Below, piece by piece: positions 55,686 through 64,000 of a DNA stretch of 64,000 nt; position 1 is the first letter of the stretch, and every line of letters begins with the position of its first letter. Under the pieces are notes generated by a model that did not search any database, was not told where the DNA came from, and was given only the letters and a program-made list of their open reading frames with translations. This stretch comes from Sporosarcina globispora (GTDB lineage Bacteria; Bacillota; Bacilli; Bacillales; Cytobacillaceae). The position numbers and the translations under genes were made by a program. The stretch covers positions 3,096,028 to 3,160,027 of the forward strand of contig NZ_LGUF01000007.1 in NCBI RefSeq assembly GCF_001274725.1, read 5' to 3'.

Positions 55686-57716
55686 TTGTATAGTAGAGTC
55701 CAAAGAAAAAAGAAGAAATTCAATCTTTATTATTTGTTGTTATTCTTCATTTTAGCAGGGATTGGGGGTTTTATATTGTTCCAAATCCTGGACAAAAAAG
55801 GTCACAGTGAAGTTCAGGAAGCAGCTAATTCTTTTATTCAAGTATTAGAAAACAAAGAGTATGAAAAGCTAGGGAATGTGCTTGAAAAACAATCATACAC
55901 TTCTTTAGATTATACTTTGGAAGAAGTCATTGATAAATATGATCGTATATTTAACGGAATCAATATTACGAATATACATGCTTCCAAAATAGCATTAGAA
56001 AAAGTCAAAAACCATGGGTATGAGTTATCTTATCAATTAAGCTTTACAACTCCTTTAGGGACAGTAGAGAATTTGAACTATCATACAAAGATCAATAAAA
56101 CAGACGGTCAATATTTGGTAAAATGGGATCCTTCATTAATCTTTCCAGGAATGGAAGGAAAAGATAAAGTAGCTTTTCACTATTTGGAAGCAGAACGTGG
56201 AGAAATAAAAGATCATTCAGGAAACGGATTGGCGGTAAACGAAGATTTTAAATGGGTAGGGGTAGTACCAAAAGAATTAGGTCAAGGAAATGAAAAAAAC
56301 ATTACCCTGCAAAGGATTAGCCAGCAATTCGAGATTCCTATAGAAGAAATTAATCAAAAATTAAATCAGAGCTGGGTAAAGGATGATCTTTTTGTTCCTT
56401 TAAAAATAATTGAATCTAATAAAGCCGAAATCATGCCAGGAGCGGACTAGCAAAATATAAAACTTCGTTATTACCCACTAAAGGAAGCAGCAGCTCATTT
56501 AATTGGCTATGTAGGAAAAGTAACAAAAGAGGAATTGGATAAAAATCCAAATTTATCGGAAGGGAACATGATTGGAAAAGCTGGATTGGAAAAAGCTTTT
56601 GACAAGGAGTTACGCGGTAAAGATGGGGGAGAAATACTGATTGTCGATGAACGGGGGAATAAAAAGCAAGAATTTCAAAAGGCACAAAAGAAGGACGGTG
56701 AAGATATCCAATTGACCATTGATTATTATATTCAGTTGGAAGCATTTAAACATCTAAAAGGAAAAGCCGGTTCTACCGTCGTTATGAATCCTAAAGAGGG
56801 AGGGCTTTATGCCTTAGTGAGTTCCCCTTCATTTGATCCGAATAAAATGGTCCAAGGAATATCGCAGCAGGAATATGATCAATATGTAAAGGATGAGAAC
56901 AAGCCATTTATTTCAAGATATGCTGTTGGTTATGCGCCTGGCTCCACCTTTAAAACGATTACTGCTAGCATTGGCCTTGATGCCAAAGTGACCTATCCAG
57001 ATAAGCCTAGGAACATAAAGGGTTTAAGCTGGCAAAAAGATGGAACATGGGGAGGTTATTCAGTCACTCGAGTTTCTGATGTACAAAATGTAGATATGAG
57101 AAAAGCGTTAATTTATTCCGATAATATTTATTTCGCACAAGAGGCTCTGGAAATGGGAGAAAAAACGTTTAGAAATGGTTTGAATCAGTTTATCTTTGGA
57201 GAGGAATTAGATTTACCCATTGTCATGAATCCAGCTCAAATTTCTAAGCAAAATACATTTCAGTCAGAAATCCTGCTGGCAGATACGGCATACGGCCAAG
57301 AAGAATTAATGATTACACCCATTCAACAAGCAACCATGTATTCTGTTTTTCAAAACGAAGGAACCATTGTTTATCCAAAATTGCTGGATGATAAAAGCGA
57401 ACGAAAAACAAAATCAGCTATTACTAGTTCAACGGCCAATGAAATGACGAAGAGTTTAAAAGCGGTGGTAAGTGACCCAAATGGAACGGCCCATCTTTTA
57501 TACAACCCAACCCATCAGTTGGCTGCCAAGACCGGAACAGCAGAGTTAAAAATGAAACAAGGTGAAAAGGGGAATGAAAATAGTTTTTTACTTGCTTTTG
57601 ATGCGGAACATGATTCTTTTCTTCTTCTTTCACTTGTAGAACATTATACACCAGGCAGTTCGGCCACTCAACTGAACCAATCCTTTATAGAAGAGTTATT
57701 TTTATATTTCAAATGA
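55686..57716 (+). pseudogene. MecA-like class B penicillin-binding protein interrupted by one in-frame TAG
   Basis: TTG 55686 opens a 676-codon frame that is continuous to 57716 apart from a single TAG at 56448-56450. Before it: one N-terminal helix, a MecA_N (NTF2-like) domain (about 36-150) and part of the non-penicillin-binding domain. After it, in the same frame: YYPLKEAAAHLIGYVGKV, then the transpeptidase with Ser420 (APGSTFKTI), Ser478-x-Asn480 (YSDN) and Lys615 (KTGTAELKMKQG). The type is MecA / B. subtilis PbpC. BlaI boxes control it. Either a recent nonsense mutation, readthrough or a sequencing error; the rest is well preserved. Confidence 0.8.
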
Positions 57717-57817
57717 GGTGAATGGTATCAGGTTTAATCCTTAGCACACAGGGATTATTTACCTTAGGCTAACGTACACGTTTATGCTTTAAGCTTTTGC
57801 CTCGTTTTGTTACAATA

Positions 57818-57838
57818 AATACTACAGATGTAAAAGTA
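57818..57838 (+). promoter_or_regulatory. BlaI-type operator before blaI-blaR1
   Basis: AATACTACAGATGTAAAAGT: left arm identical to the other boxes, right arm degenerate. About 12 bp before the blaI start, fitting weak autoregulation. Confidence 0.7.
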
Positions 57839-57849
57839 GGAGGGGTATG

Positions 57850-58239
57850 ATGAGAGAGATTCCGCAAATATCAGAAGCTGAATATGAAGTGATGAAAGTT
57901 GTATGGAAATTTGAGCCCATTTCGACTCCTGAGGTAGTGGAGAAATTATCTAAAAAGAGTGACTGGAAACCGAATACCATTCACACCATGCTTGCACGTC
58001 TAGTCAAGAAAAATGCTTTGCAGGCACGAAAAGATGGCAGAGTATTTATTTATACATCCCTAATCGAAGAACACAAGTATGTTGAGCAAAAAAGTAAATC
58101 CTTTCTTCAACAGTTTTTTGGCGGCACATTAAATTCAATGGTATTGAATTTAATTGAAAATGAACAGTTATCAAATGATGATATTTCTGAGTTAAAGAAA
58201 ATATTATCAAAGAGGGATCAGAAAGAAGGGGAAAAATAA
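57850..58239 (+). CDS. blaI: BlaI/MecI-family penicillinase repressor
   Basis: 129 residues from ATG 57850 (ATG 57847 is too close to GGAGGGG). Winged helix PQISEAEYEVMKVVWKFEPISTPEVVEKL...WKPNTIHTMLARLVKKNAL and the C-terminal dimer helices (FFGGTLNSMVLNLIENEQLSNDDISELKKIL), the region where BlaR1 cleaves between Asn and Phe in classic systems. Binds TACA/TGTA dyads. Its stop overlaps the blaR1 start (TAATG). Confidence 0.93.
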   Translation: MREIPQISEAEYEVMKVVWKFEPISTPEVVEKLSKKSDWKPNTIHTMLARLVKKNALQARKDGRVFIYTSLIEEHKYVEQKSKSFLQQFFGGTLNSMVLNLIENEQLSNDDISELKKILSKRDQKEGEK

Positions 58240-60032
58240 TGGATACCATTCTACTGCGGTTTTTATTAAGTACAATCGTGGTATCATTCCTTATTTTCAT
58301 GATTCTATTGATCAAGAAGCTTTTCCACAAACATTTGACGGTAAAGGCACATTACCATATTTGGTATTTTCTTTTCATACCAATCCTTGCTTCGTTTGTA
58401 CCCTGGAATGATTTCCACCTTGGAAAAGGAACACAATATTTGAAAAGCTTGCTTTTCTTTCAGAAAGACACCGCATCTAAGAATGATAAGAATATATTGG
58501 ATGTCTCTCAGGCGTCAAATACGGATTTAATGCATGATTTCACAGTATCAGTGAACAAATCAACACCAGATTTTGTCTACCATACAATTTTTACAATTTG
58601 GGTTATAGGAATGATTTTGTTCATAGGTTTGGCGATTTACTCACTTTATCAAATCTATCAGATGAAAAAGTCAGCTACTCCTGTTAAGAATCAAAGGATA
58701 AATGAACTGTTAGAATTGTGCAAAGAGAGAGTTGGAATTAAGAGAAATATAAAGCTGCGAGAAAACGCACTTATTACCTCTCCACTTACGTTCGGAATTT
58801 TCCATCCCTATATTTTTTTACCAAGGAAAACGCGAGAAGCTCTCTCGTTAAATGAATTAAAATACGTTTTTCTTCACGAGCTGCACCATCATAAAAACAA
58901 AGATGTGTTCGTTAATTACATCATGTTAATCGTTCAAATAATTCATTGGTTCAACCCATTCGTATGGGTTGCCTTAAAAAGGATGCGAATCGATCGGGAA
59001 TTGGCATGTGATGCTTCTGTTCTCAATCTCTTGGATGAGAGTGGATATATTGAATATGGGCATACTATCATTCGTTTTGTGGATAAAAAGTATGATCGGG
59101 CATATGCACAGTTTGCACCTGGAATGGGAGGTACCCAAAAACAAATCAAACAAAGAATACAGCGTATTGCTGCCTTCTCTGGAGATTCACCATTATTAAA
59201 ATGGAAAAGCAAAGTCATCTGTGTGGTTTCGGGAATTTTTGTGTTAGGTATTACCCCAATCACCACTGTTATTGCCAGTCCGGATGATATGTACCATTTT
59301 AGTGAGAAGAATACGATCTATGAAGATTTAAGTTCCTATTTCAATGGCTATAACGGTAGTTTTGTTTTATATGATGATGCTAAGGGACAATATCAAATCT
59401 ATAATCGAGATATGAGTGAACAGAGGGTTTCTCCTAATAGTACCTATAAAATATTTTCTGCCTTATTTGCATTGGAATCAAGTGTTATTTCCACGAATAA
59501 CAATGAACAGGTTTGGGATGGAAATGTTCAACCCTATCAAGAATGGAATCAAGATCAAAATCTATCTACTGCATTGAGCCATTCGGTGAATTGGTATTTC
59601 CAAAATACCGATAGAGAAATAGGGAGGAAGCATCTGCAAGATTATTTTCACAAGGTGAAATATGGAAATGAGGACCTTTCAGGGAATTTAGATACTTATT
59701 GGATGGAATCTTCATTAAAAATTTCACCAATCGAACAAGTGCAATTATTACATGCATTGGAAGAAAATAAATTTGGTTTTAAAGAGGAAAATATTCAAGC
59801 GGTTAAACAAGCAATCTTAATTGATAAGCAAAAAAATGGACAATTATTTGGAAAAACGGGAACCGGTACGATCAATGGAAAGAATGTAAATGGCTGGTTC
59901 ATTGGCTTTGTATATAAAGGCGAGCATCGTTATTATTTTGCCATCAATATTCAAGATAAGGATGGTCATGCAAAAGGAAGCAAGGCTGCGGAGATTGCTA
60001 AGCAAATCTTGCACGATAAACAGATTTATTAA
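58239..60032 (+). CDS. blaR1: BlaR1/MecR1-type beta-lactam sensor-transducer
   Basis: 597 residues, ATG 58239. Four membrane helices enclose an M56 zinc protease domain with HELHH (His213, Glu214, His217) and the downstream RELACDASVL glutamate. After the last helix (about 325-345) comes the extracellular class D beta-lactamase-like sensor with Ser401-x-x-Lys404 (NSTYKIFSA), SVN (HSVNWYFQ) and Lys539-Thr-Gly. Acylation by a beta-lactam should activate the protease, inactivate BlaI and release the PBP promoters. Everything needed for signalling is present. Confidence 0.94.
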   Translation: MDTILLRFLLSTIVVSFLIFMILLIKKLFHKHLTVKAHYHIWYFLFIPILASFVPWNDFHLGKGTQYLKSLLFFQKDTASKNDKNILDVSQASNTDLMHDFTVSVNKSTPDFVYHTIFTIWVIGMILFIGLAIYSLYQIYQMKKSATPVKNQRINELLELCKERVGIKRNIKLRENALITSPLTFGIFHPYIFLPRKTREALSLNELKYVFLHELHHHKNKDVFVNYIMLIVQIIHWFNPFVWVALKRMRIDRELACDASVLNLLDESGYIEYGHTIIRFVDKKYDRAYAQFAPGMGGTQKQIKQRIQRIAAFSGDSPLLKWKSKVICVVSGIFVLGITPITTVIASPDDMYHFSEKNTIYEDLSSYFNGYNGSFVLYDDAKGQYQIYNRDMSEQRVSPNSTYKIFSALFALESSVISTNNNEQVWDGNVQPYQEWNQDQNLSTALSHSVNWYFQNTDREIGRKHLQDYFHKVKYGNEDLSGNLDTYWMESSLKISPIEQVQLLHALEENKFGFKEENIQAVKQAILIDKQKNGQLFGKTGTGTINGKNVNGWFIGFVYKGEHRYYFAINIQDKDGHAKGSKAAEIAKQILHDKQIY

Positions 60033-60086
60033 AAATAGTACCCCAATAAGGATGAACTATACCTTTTGGGGCTTATCTTTACCCTT

Positions 60087-60111
60087 AATACTACAAATGT
60101 AGTATTATAAT
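60087..60111 (+). promoter_or_regulatory. BlaI-type operator overlapping the promoter of the second PBP gene
   Basis: AATACTACAAATGTAGTATT (60087-60106) is a near-perfect palindrome like the one at 55638 and runs into TATAAT (60106-60111), so bound repressor would block RNA polymerase. A CCCCAAtAAGG / CCTTtTGGGG stem (60041-60071) precedes it and may end the blaR1 transcript. Confidence 0.85.
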
Positions 60112-60171
60112 GACCTTATATACAAACTTCTCAGTTGGTTCAATTCTTTTACATGAAAGGGTTGATGTCTT

Positions 60172-62217
60172 TTGAAGCAAAGAAGGCAGAAAAAATACAA
60201 TATATTAAAAAATCAGATGCGATTGAGAATGAATAGTCTCTTTTGCATGGTCTTTATTCTTTTTTCTATCCTGATTCTTCGTCTTGGGGTAGTCCAAATT
60301 TTAAAAGGGGAATCCTATGCTGCGCAAGCTGATAACACGGAGGTGACGGCCATTAATTTATCCGTTCCGCGCGGAAAAATATATGACAAGAATCATAAAT
60401 TAGTAGTCTATAATATCCCGGAAAAAGCAATTACCTATACACCACCGAAAAATCCACAGCCGGGAGAATTGATTGAACTGGCCAAAAAGTTAGATACCTT
60501 TCTCTCCATGAATGATAAAGATATCGATAAAGTGACAGATCGGGATATGAAAGATATCTGGCTTCTGGAACATAATAATGGTCAGAATTTTATCTCAAAG
60601 AAGGAAGAGAGTTTATACAAACAGGAAAAGCTGACTGATAAGGATTTATATCAAATAAAATTGAGCCGAATAACAAAAAGCGACCTTCATGGAGTGGACA
60701 AAAACATGGCAGCTATCTACCGGAAACTATCAACCGCCATCGCTTTAACCCCGTCGATGATCAAAAATGAAAATGTCACAGAAGAAGAATATGCCAAAGC
60801 GAGTGAAAATCTGGAAAATCTGCCGGGGGTGGGTGTAACAACAGACTGGAAGAGGGGCCGTACTTATGGAGATACATTTAAGAATATGCTTGGTAAAGTA
60901 ACGAGTGCAGATGAAGGCATACCTGCAGAAAAAGTAGATTCCTATAAGGCTAAAGGATACAAACTTAATGACCGGGTCGGAAAAAGCTATATTGAAGAGC
61001 TTTACGAAGTTGTTTTGCAAGGGCAAAAGGAAAAAATAAAAACGGTGACAGATCAAAAAGGACATGTGGTGGATACAGAGATTGTTTCTGAAGGGCAGAT
61101 CGGTAAGGATATTGTCCTGACCATCGATATGGAGTTCCAAGCCCAAGTGGAAAAAATCATGCAGGAAGAGTTAGTAAATGCGATACAAAAGCCGCATACT
61201 GATACACTTGACACTGCCTTTGTTGTGGCAATGGAGCCCAAAACCGGCCGCATTTTGTCTATGTCAGGAAAAGTATATAACAGGCAATCCAGGGAATTTG
61301 TCGATTTTACACCGGGAACCTTCACTTACGCTTTTGAACAGGGATCTGTTGTAAAAGGGGCCACTGTATTAACCGGATTCCAGACCGGTGTAAGGGATAT
61401 TGGGGAATTTGATTATGATGCACCCTTGCAAATTAAAGGGACTAAACAAATTTCTTCCTATACGAATATGGGGGCCATCAACGATTTAAAAGCACTTGAG
61501 CGGTCATCAAACGTATATATGTGGAAAACTGCTATTGAGATTCTGGGAGGTCAATATCTTCCAAATCAGTCCTTAAATATGGATTCAGAAAAAATAGAAA
61601 CAATTCGTTATTATTTCAATCAATATGGTTTGGGTGTCCTAACAGGAATAGGTTTCGACAATGAAACAGCAGGTATAAAAGGGAATGATGTGCGAAATTA
61701 TTTTCAAATTGCTATCGGACAATTGGATACCTATACACCGATGCAGATTGCCCAGTATATTACAACCATAGCGAATGGCGGCTACCGTATGAAGCCCCAA
61801 TTGGTTAAGGAGATTCGCGAACCCACCAAGAATAATGATGAACTAGGAAATGTGATCGATGAAATTAACCCAGTCGTACTTAATAAGGTGGATATGAGTG
61901 CTGAAATGATGAAGCGAGTCCAACAGGGCTTTTGGCTGGTTACCCATGGTTCTCAAGGAACAGCCAGAGGATTTTTTAAGGACGAACAGTACAATGCAGC
62001 GGGTAAAACCGGTACATCTGAATCTTATAAGAATGGGGTAAAGACATGGAATCTATCCTTTGCAGGATATGCCCCATTTGATGATCCCGATATTGCCATT
62101 GCAGTAATTGTGCCGAATGCCTACCGTGATGGTTACGCCCAGCCGCACAGCGCTGCTAATATCATAAGCCAGAGAGTTTTTCGTGCATATTTTGCACAAA
62201 AAAAGAAGGACGACTAA
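60172..62217 (+). CDS. Class B penicillin-binding protein (PbpA/PbpH-like transpeptidase)
   Basis: 681 residues; TTG 60172 with AAAGGG about 15 bases upstream. One N-terminal helix (LFCMVFILFSILILRLGVVQIL), the PBP dimer domain (VPRGKIYDKNHKLVVYN), a linker region, and a complete transpeptidase: Ser392-V-V-Lys395, Ser446-x-Asn448 (SSNVYM) and Lys612-Thr-Gly. The layout is that of B. subtilis PbpA/PbpH, the side-wall elongation PBPs. Here it is controlled by a BlaI box, so it may be a beta-lactam-tolerant substitute made on demand. Confidence 0.88.
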   Translation: MKQRRQKKYNILKNQMRLRMNSLFCMVFILFSILILRLGVVQILKGESYAAQADNTEVTAINLSVPRGKIYDKNHKLVVYNIPEKAITYTPPKNPQPGELIELAKKLDTFLSMNDKDIDKVTDRDMKDIWLLEHNNGQNFISKKEESLYKQEKLTDKDLYQIKLSRITKSDLHGVDKNMAAIYRKLSTAIALTPSMIKNENVTEEEYAKASENLENLPGVGVTTDWKRGRTYGDTFKNMLGKVTSADEGIPAEKVDSYKAKGYKLNDRVGKSYIEELYEVVLQGQKEKIKTVTDQKGHVVDTEIVSEGQIGKDIVLTIDMEFQAQVEKIMQEELVNAIQKPHTDTLDTAFVVAMEPKTGRILSMSGKVYNRQSREFVDFTPGTFTYAFEQGSVVKGATVLTGFQTGVRDIGEFDYDAPLQIKGTKQISSYTNMGAINDLKALERSSNVYMWKTAIEILGGQYLPNQSLNMDSEKIETIRYYFNQYGLGVLTGIGFDNETAGIKGNDVRNYFQIAIGQLDTYTPMQIAQYITTIANGGYRMKPQLVKEIREPTKNNDELGNVIDEINPVVLNKVDMSAEMMKRVQQGFWLVTHGSQGTARGFFKDEQYNAAGKTGTSESYKNGVKTWNLSFAGYAPFDDPDIAIAVIVPNAYRDGYAQPHSAANIISQRVFRAYFAQKKKDD

Positions 62218-62349
62218 TAATAAAATGAGGATAAAATGCCAATGTTTCCATTTTGGGTTCTGGTGCAAAAACTTCAAAATATCTGCAAATAATCTCCCAG
62301 ACGTTGACATACTGATACCATTACTCTAAAAAAGGACGTGATGATCAGT

Positions 62350-62421
62350 ATGTCAAAGCAAAATCTATTCAAGTGGATACATTATCAACCTGATATTATT
62401 GTTCAACTTGTTTGGATGTAA
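62350..62421 (+). pseudogene. IS6-family transposase stub
   Basis: ATG 62350: MSKQNLFKWIHYQPDIIV then a stop after 23 codons. The opening is characteristic of IS6/IS240 transposases (NLFKWKHFQPDII type). Catalytic part deleted. Confidence 0.75.
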
Positions 62422-62498
62422 AAAATAAGAGTGAATTAATGGGTAAAAAAATAACCGTTTTTGCAAAAGCAAAAACAGTTTACAAGGTATGCTAATGG

Positions 62499-62712
62499 CT
62501 ATAGAGAAAACATTTTCATAACAAGCCGATCTTTTTTATATTGTGTAGGTGGCATAGTAATAAGGGTGGAAATAATTTCCTTTTCAATCTTTTCTTTCTC
62601 TTCAAAGTCTAAATAGGTGATAGTACTAAATTTGCTACCGAATCCATTTAAGGAGGTTCCTAATTTTAAACCTGATTGCTCACATATGATAAACCGATCA
62701 TGTATAGGCTTA
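62499..62712 (-). pseudogene. C-terminal fragment of an unidentified protein
   Basis: A minus-strand frame of about 65 codons: PIHDRFIICEQ, GLKLGTSLNGFGSKFSTITYLD and a lysine-rich tail to a TAG at 62499. The HDR...GTSLN pattern recalls phospholipase D-like domains. The left part is cut off exactly where the HupE-like coding sequence begins on the other strand, so this is a recombination junction. Identity uncertain. Confidence 0.45.
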
Positions 62713-62714
62713 GT

Positions 62715-63693
62715 AGGGGTTACTCGGTGTTAAACATTAAAGGGAAAATGATTGACTATGAACTTTTTCTTGATCAAATAGACATGCTGGAACAATTTGA
62801 TACCAACAAGGATAAACATCTGGATAACGAGGAACTGTCCTCGCAGAAAGAAAGAATCGAATCGGTATTACAGAAAGATCTTCGTATAGATGTGGATTCG
62901 AAGCCCTTAACGATGGAAATGCTTTCGATGGAGTTGACAGAAAAGGCTTCCACGATCGGCCGTATTGTTTAAACTAAGGCTAACTGCCGATGAAGCGATC
63001 GAACAATTTAATCTTCATTACAACCTGATGTTTGAAGATGCGCCTCTTCATACGAATGTACTTTTGGTTAATTCAGGGGAATATTTCTATCAGAATATTC
63101 TTGATACCAAAAAAAGAGATGTTCAAATTACCATTACTCAGCCTGAAAGTGAATCCGTCCTATGGAAATACTTTGTACTTGGAATCGAACACATTTTGAA
63201 CGGGTACGATCATTTGCTGTTTTTGTTATCCTTAGTATTAATTGCATCTCGCTTCAAGGATGCGTTGAAAATTGTTACTGCTTTTACAATCGCCCACAGC
63301 ATTACACTGTTCTTGGTGGCCACCGACCGTATTCAGGTCAGTTCGCATTGGGTCGAAGCCTTGATTCCCCTGACGATCTGTTATGTGGCAGTAGAAAATA
63401 TGTTTGTTCAAAAGGCGAAATGGCGGTGGCAATTGACGACCTTATTTGGCCTGATTCACGGTATGGGTTTCGCCGGGGCTTTGGCTGAAACGGGACTTCC
63501 AAAGAGCAATCTGATTGGCTCACTCCTGACGTTTAATTTAGGTGTGGAAGCGGGCCAGCTCATGATCCTATGCCTATTACTTCCCTTCTTGCTATGGCTG
63601 CGAAGGTTCCCATGGTATCGTAAAATGATGATCTCAACGTCTTGCCTTATTTTTGTGCTGGGATTTTATTGGTTGATTCTAAGACTGCAATGA
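62715..63693 (+). pseudogene. HupE/UreJ-type membrane protein, 5'-truncated and frameshifted
   Basis: Coding similarity begins at SRGYSVLNIKGKMIDYELFLDQIDMLE (about 62715) without the signal peptide these proteins carry; the first frame stops at 62972 and a +1 frame (from 62965) continues with LFKLRLTADEAIEQF, HTNVLLVNSGEYFYQN, then WKYFVLGIEHILNGYDHLLFLLSL and five to six more helices to 63693. HupE/UreJ proteins are nickel/cobalt-type permease relatives. An EF-hand-like FDTNKDKHLDNEEL is present. Both lesions argue for a pseudogene. Confidence 0.75.
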
Positions 63694-64000
63694 CCATGAT
63701 TTGAATAATACGAGAGTTAGAGGTATTTTGATAACTCTTTTTAATGAATATATATGGATCGATTTTTTTATGTTAATATGGACAGCAATTTTGATATGTT
63801 ATGTAAAATGCTTACACAGAAGTTTTTGTAAGTAATGTAATTCATGCTTCTAGCTCGTAGTTTTTGCACCAGAACCATATTTTCTTATCTGGTTAACCTT
63901 ATAATACGATCGGGCGCGATTGTGGAAGAAAATTAATATTTTAAAACGACTGTATTGCTGAGGCATCCTTATAAAAAATTTAACAACTTTAGTTTACCCC
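63694..64000. other. Right-end intergenic region
   Basis: Holds the right IS6-type inverted repeat (63859-63876) and, at 63908, GATCGGGCGCGATTGTGG, which matches the left border of the hairpin repeat family (copies A-C) but lacks its right border. No gene seen. Confidence 0.5.

Larger units (their letters stand above)
62256..63876. mobile_element. IS6-type cassette bounded by 18-bp inverted repeats
   Basis: GGTTCTGGTGCAAAAACT at 62256-62273 recurs exactly inverted at 63859-63876; the sequence is of the IS6/IS240 terminal-repeat type. Between them lie only 23 codons of an IS6 transposase, a gene fragment on the minus strand and a HupE/UreJ gene. Flanking octamers (ccattttg / atattttc) are not identical, so no target duplication is preserved. 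It resembles a mobile insertion cassette or the fusion of two decayed IS copies. Confidence 0.7.

Noticed and set aside
62676..62972. 98-codon ORF as an independent gene
   Set aside because: Its coding signal is the N-terminal part of the HupE-like gene; the apparent start lies in unrelated junction sequence.
62950..62975. Programmed frameshift in the HupE-like gene
   Set aside because: No slippery heptamer or downstream stem is evident, and the gene has also lost its signal peptide, so decay is the simpler reading.

Overview
The window looks like a chromosomal segment of a low-GC, spore-forming member of the Bacillaceae. Evidence: an SspH-type spore protein gene, AAGGAGG-type ribosome sites, many TTG/GTG starts, TPP and cobalamin riboswitches of Bacillus type, and an anaerobic (cobalt-early) B12 operon in the order described for Bacillus megaterium (cbiH60-J-C-D-ET-L-F-G-A-...). 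No rRNA, tRNA or CRISPR array was seen. All assignments come from reading the sequence; no database search was possible.

Layout. 1-6 kb: the start of a sensor/regulator running off the left edge, an ArsR/AHSA1-type pair, and an MMPL exporter gene wrecked by an internal inversion next to an IS3-type end plus a later frameshift. 4.5-10.3 kb: a TPR-type (RNPP-like) regulator followed by a 1360-residue secreted subtilase ending in a dockerin-like module. 10.9-13.6 kb (minus strand): a small Cys/His protein, thiC under a TPP riboswitch with its own terminator, and sspH. 13.9-31.2 kb: a cobalamin riboswitch and a tightly overlapping operon that carries uroporphyrinogen III through precorrin-2 to (adenosyl)cobyrinate a,c-diamide, a linked methyltransferase, a BtuCDF-like importer and, behind a GC-rich intergenic repeat, a fused ferredoxin-cobaltochelatase (CbiW-CbiX). 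Late genes (cbiB, cbiP, cobU, cobS) are not here.

31-44 kb: small membrane proteins, a MOSC protein, a lysoplasmalogenase-like protein, a Bce-type peptide-antibiotic detoxification module (ABC transporter facing its two-component system, with a perfect BceR-like box), a membrane-anchored M28 peptidase, a DinB fragment, an FAD monooxygenase and a secreted DUF3888-like protein. Copies of a 64-67 bp hairpin repeat lie here. 44.4-55.4 kb is a decaying accessory zone: broken HTH/RHH genes, IS110 fragments, an integrase pseudogene, an XF1762-like protein, and an apparently intact catabolic cassette (regulator, YfcC-type carrier, M20 amidohydrolase, enolase-superfamily epimerase) with a duplicated 20-nt operator-like motif.

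55.6-62.2 kb is the most striking part: a BlaR1/BlaI sensor-repressor pair flanked by two class B penicillin-binding protein genes (one MecA-like, one PbpA/PbpH-like). BlaI-type palindromes precede all three transcription units and no beta-lactamase is present, which suggests inducible target replacement. The MecA-like gene carries one in-frame TAG. The right end (62.2-63.9 kb) is a cassette bounded by 18-bp IS6-type inverted repeats holding a transposase stub, an unrelated gene fragment and a frameshifted HupE/UreJ gene.
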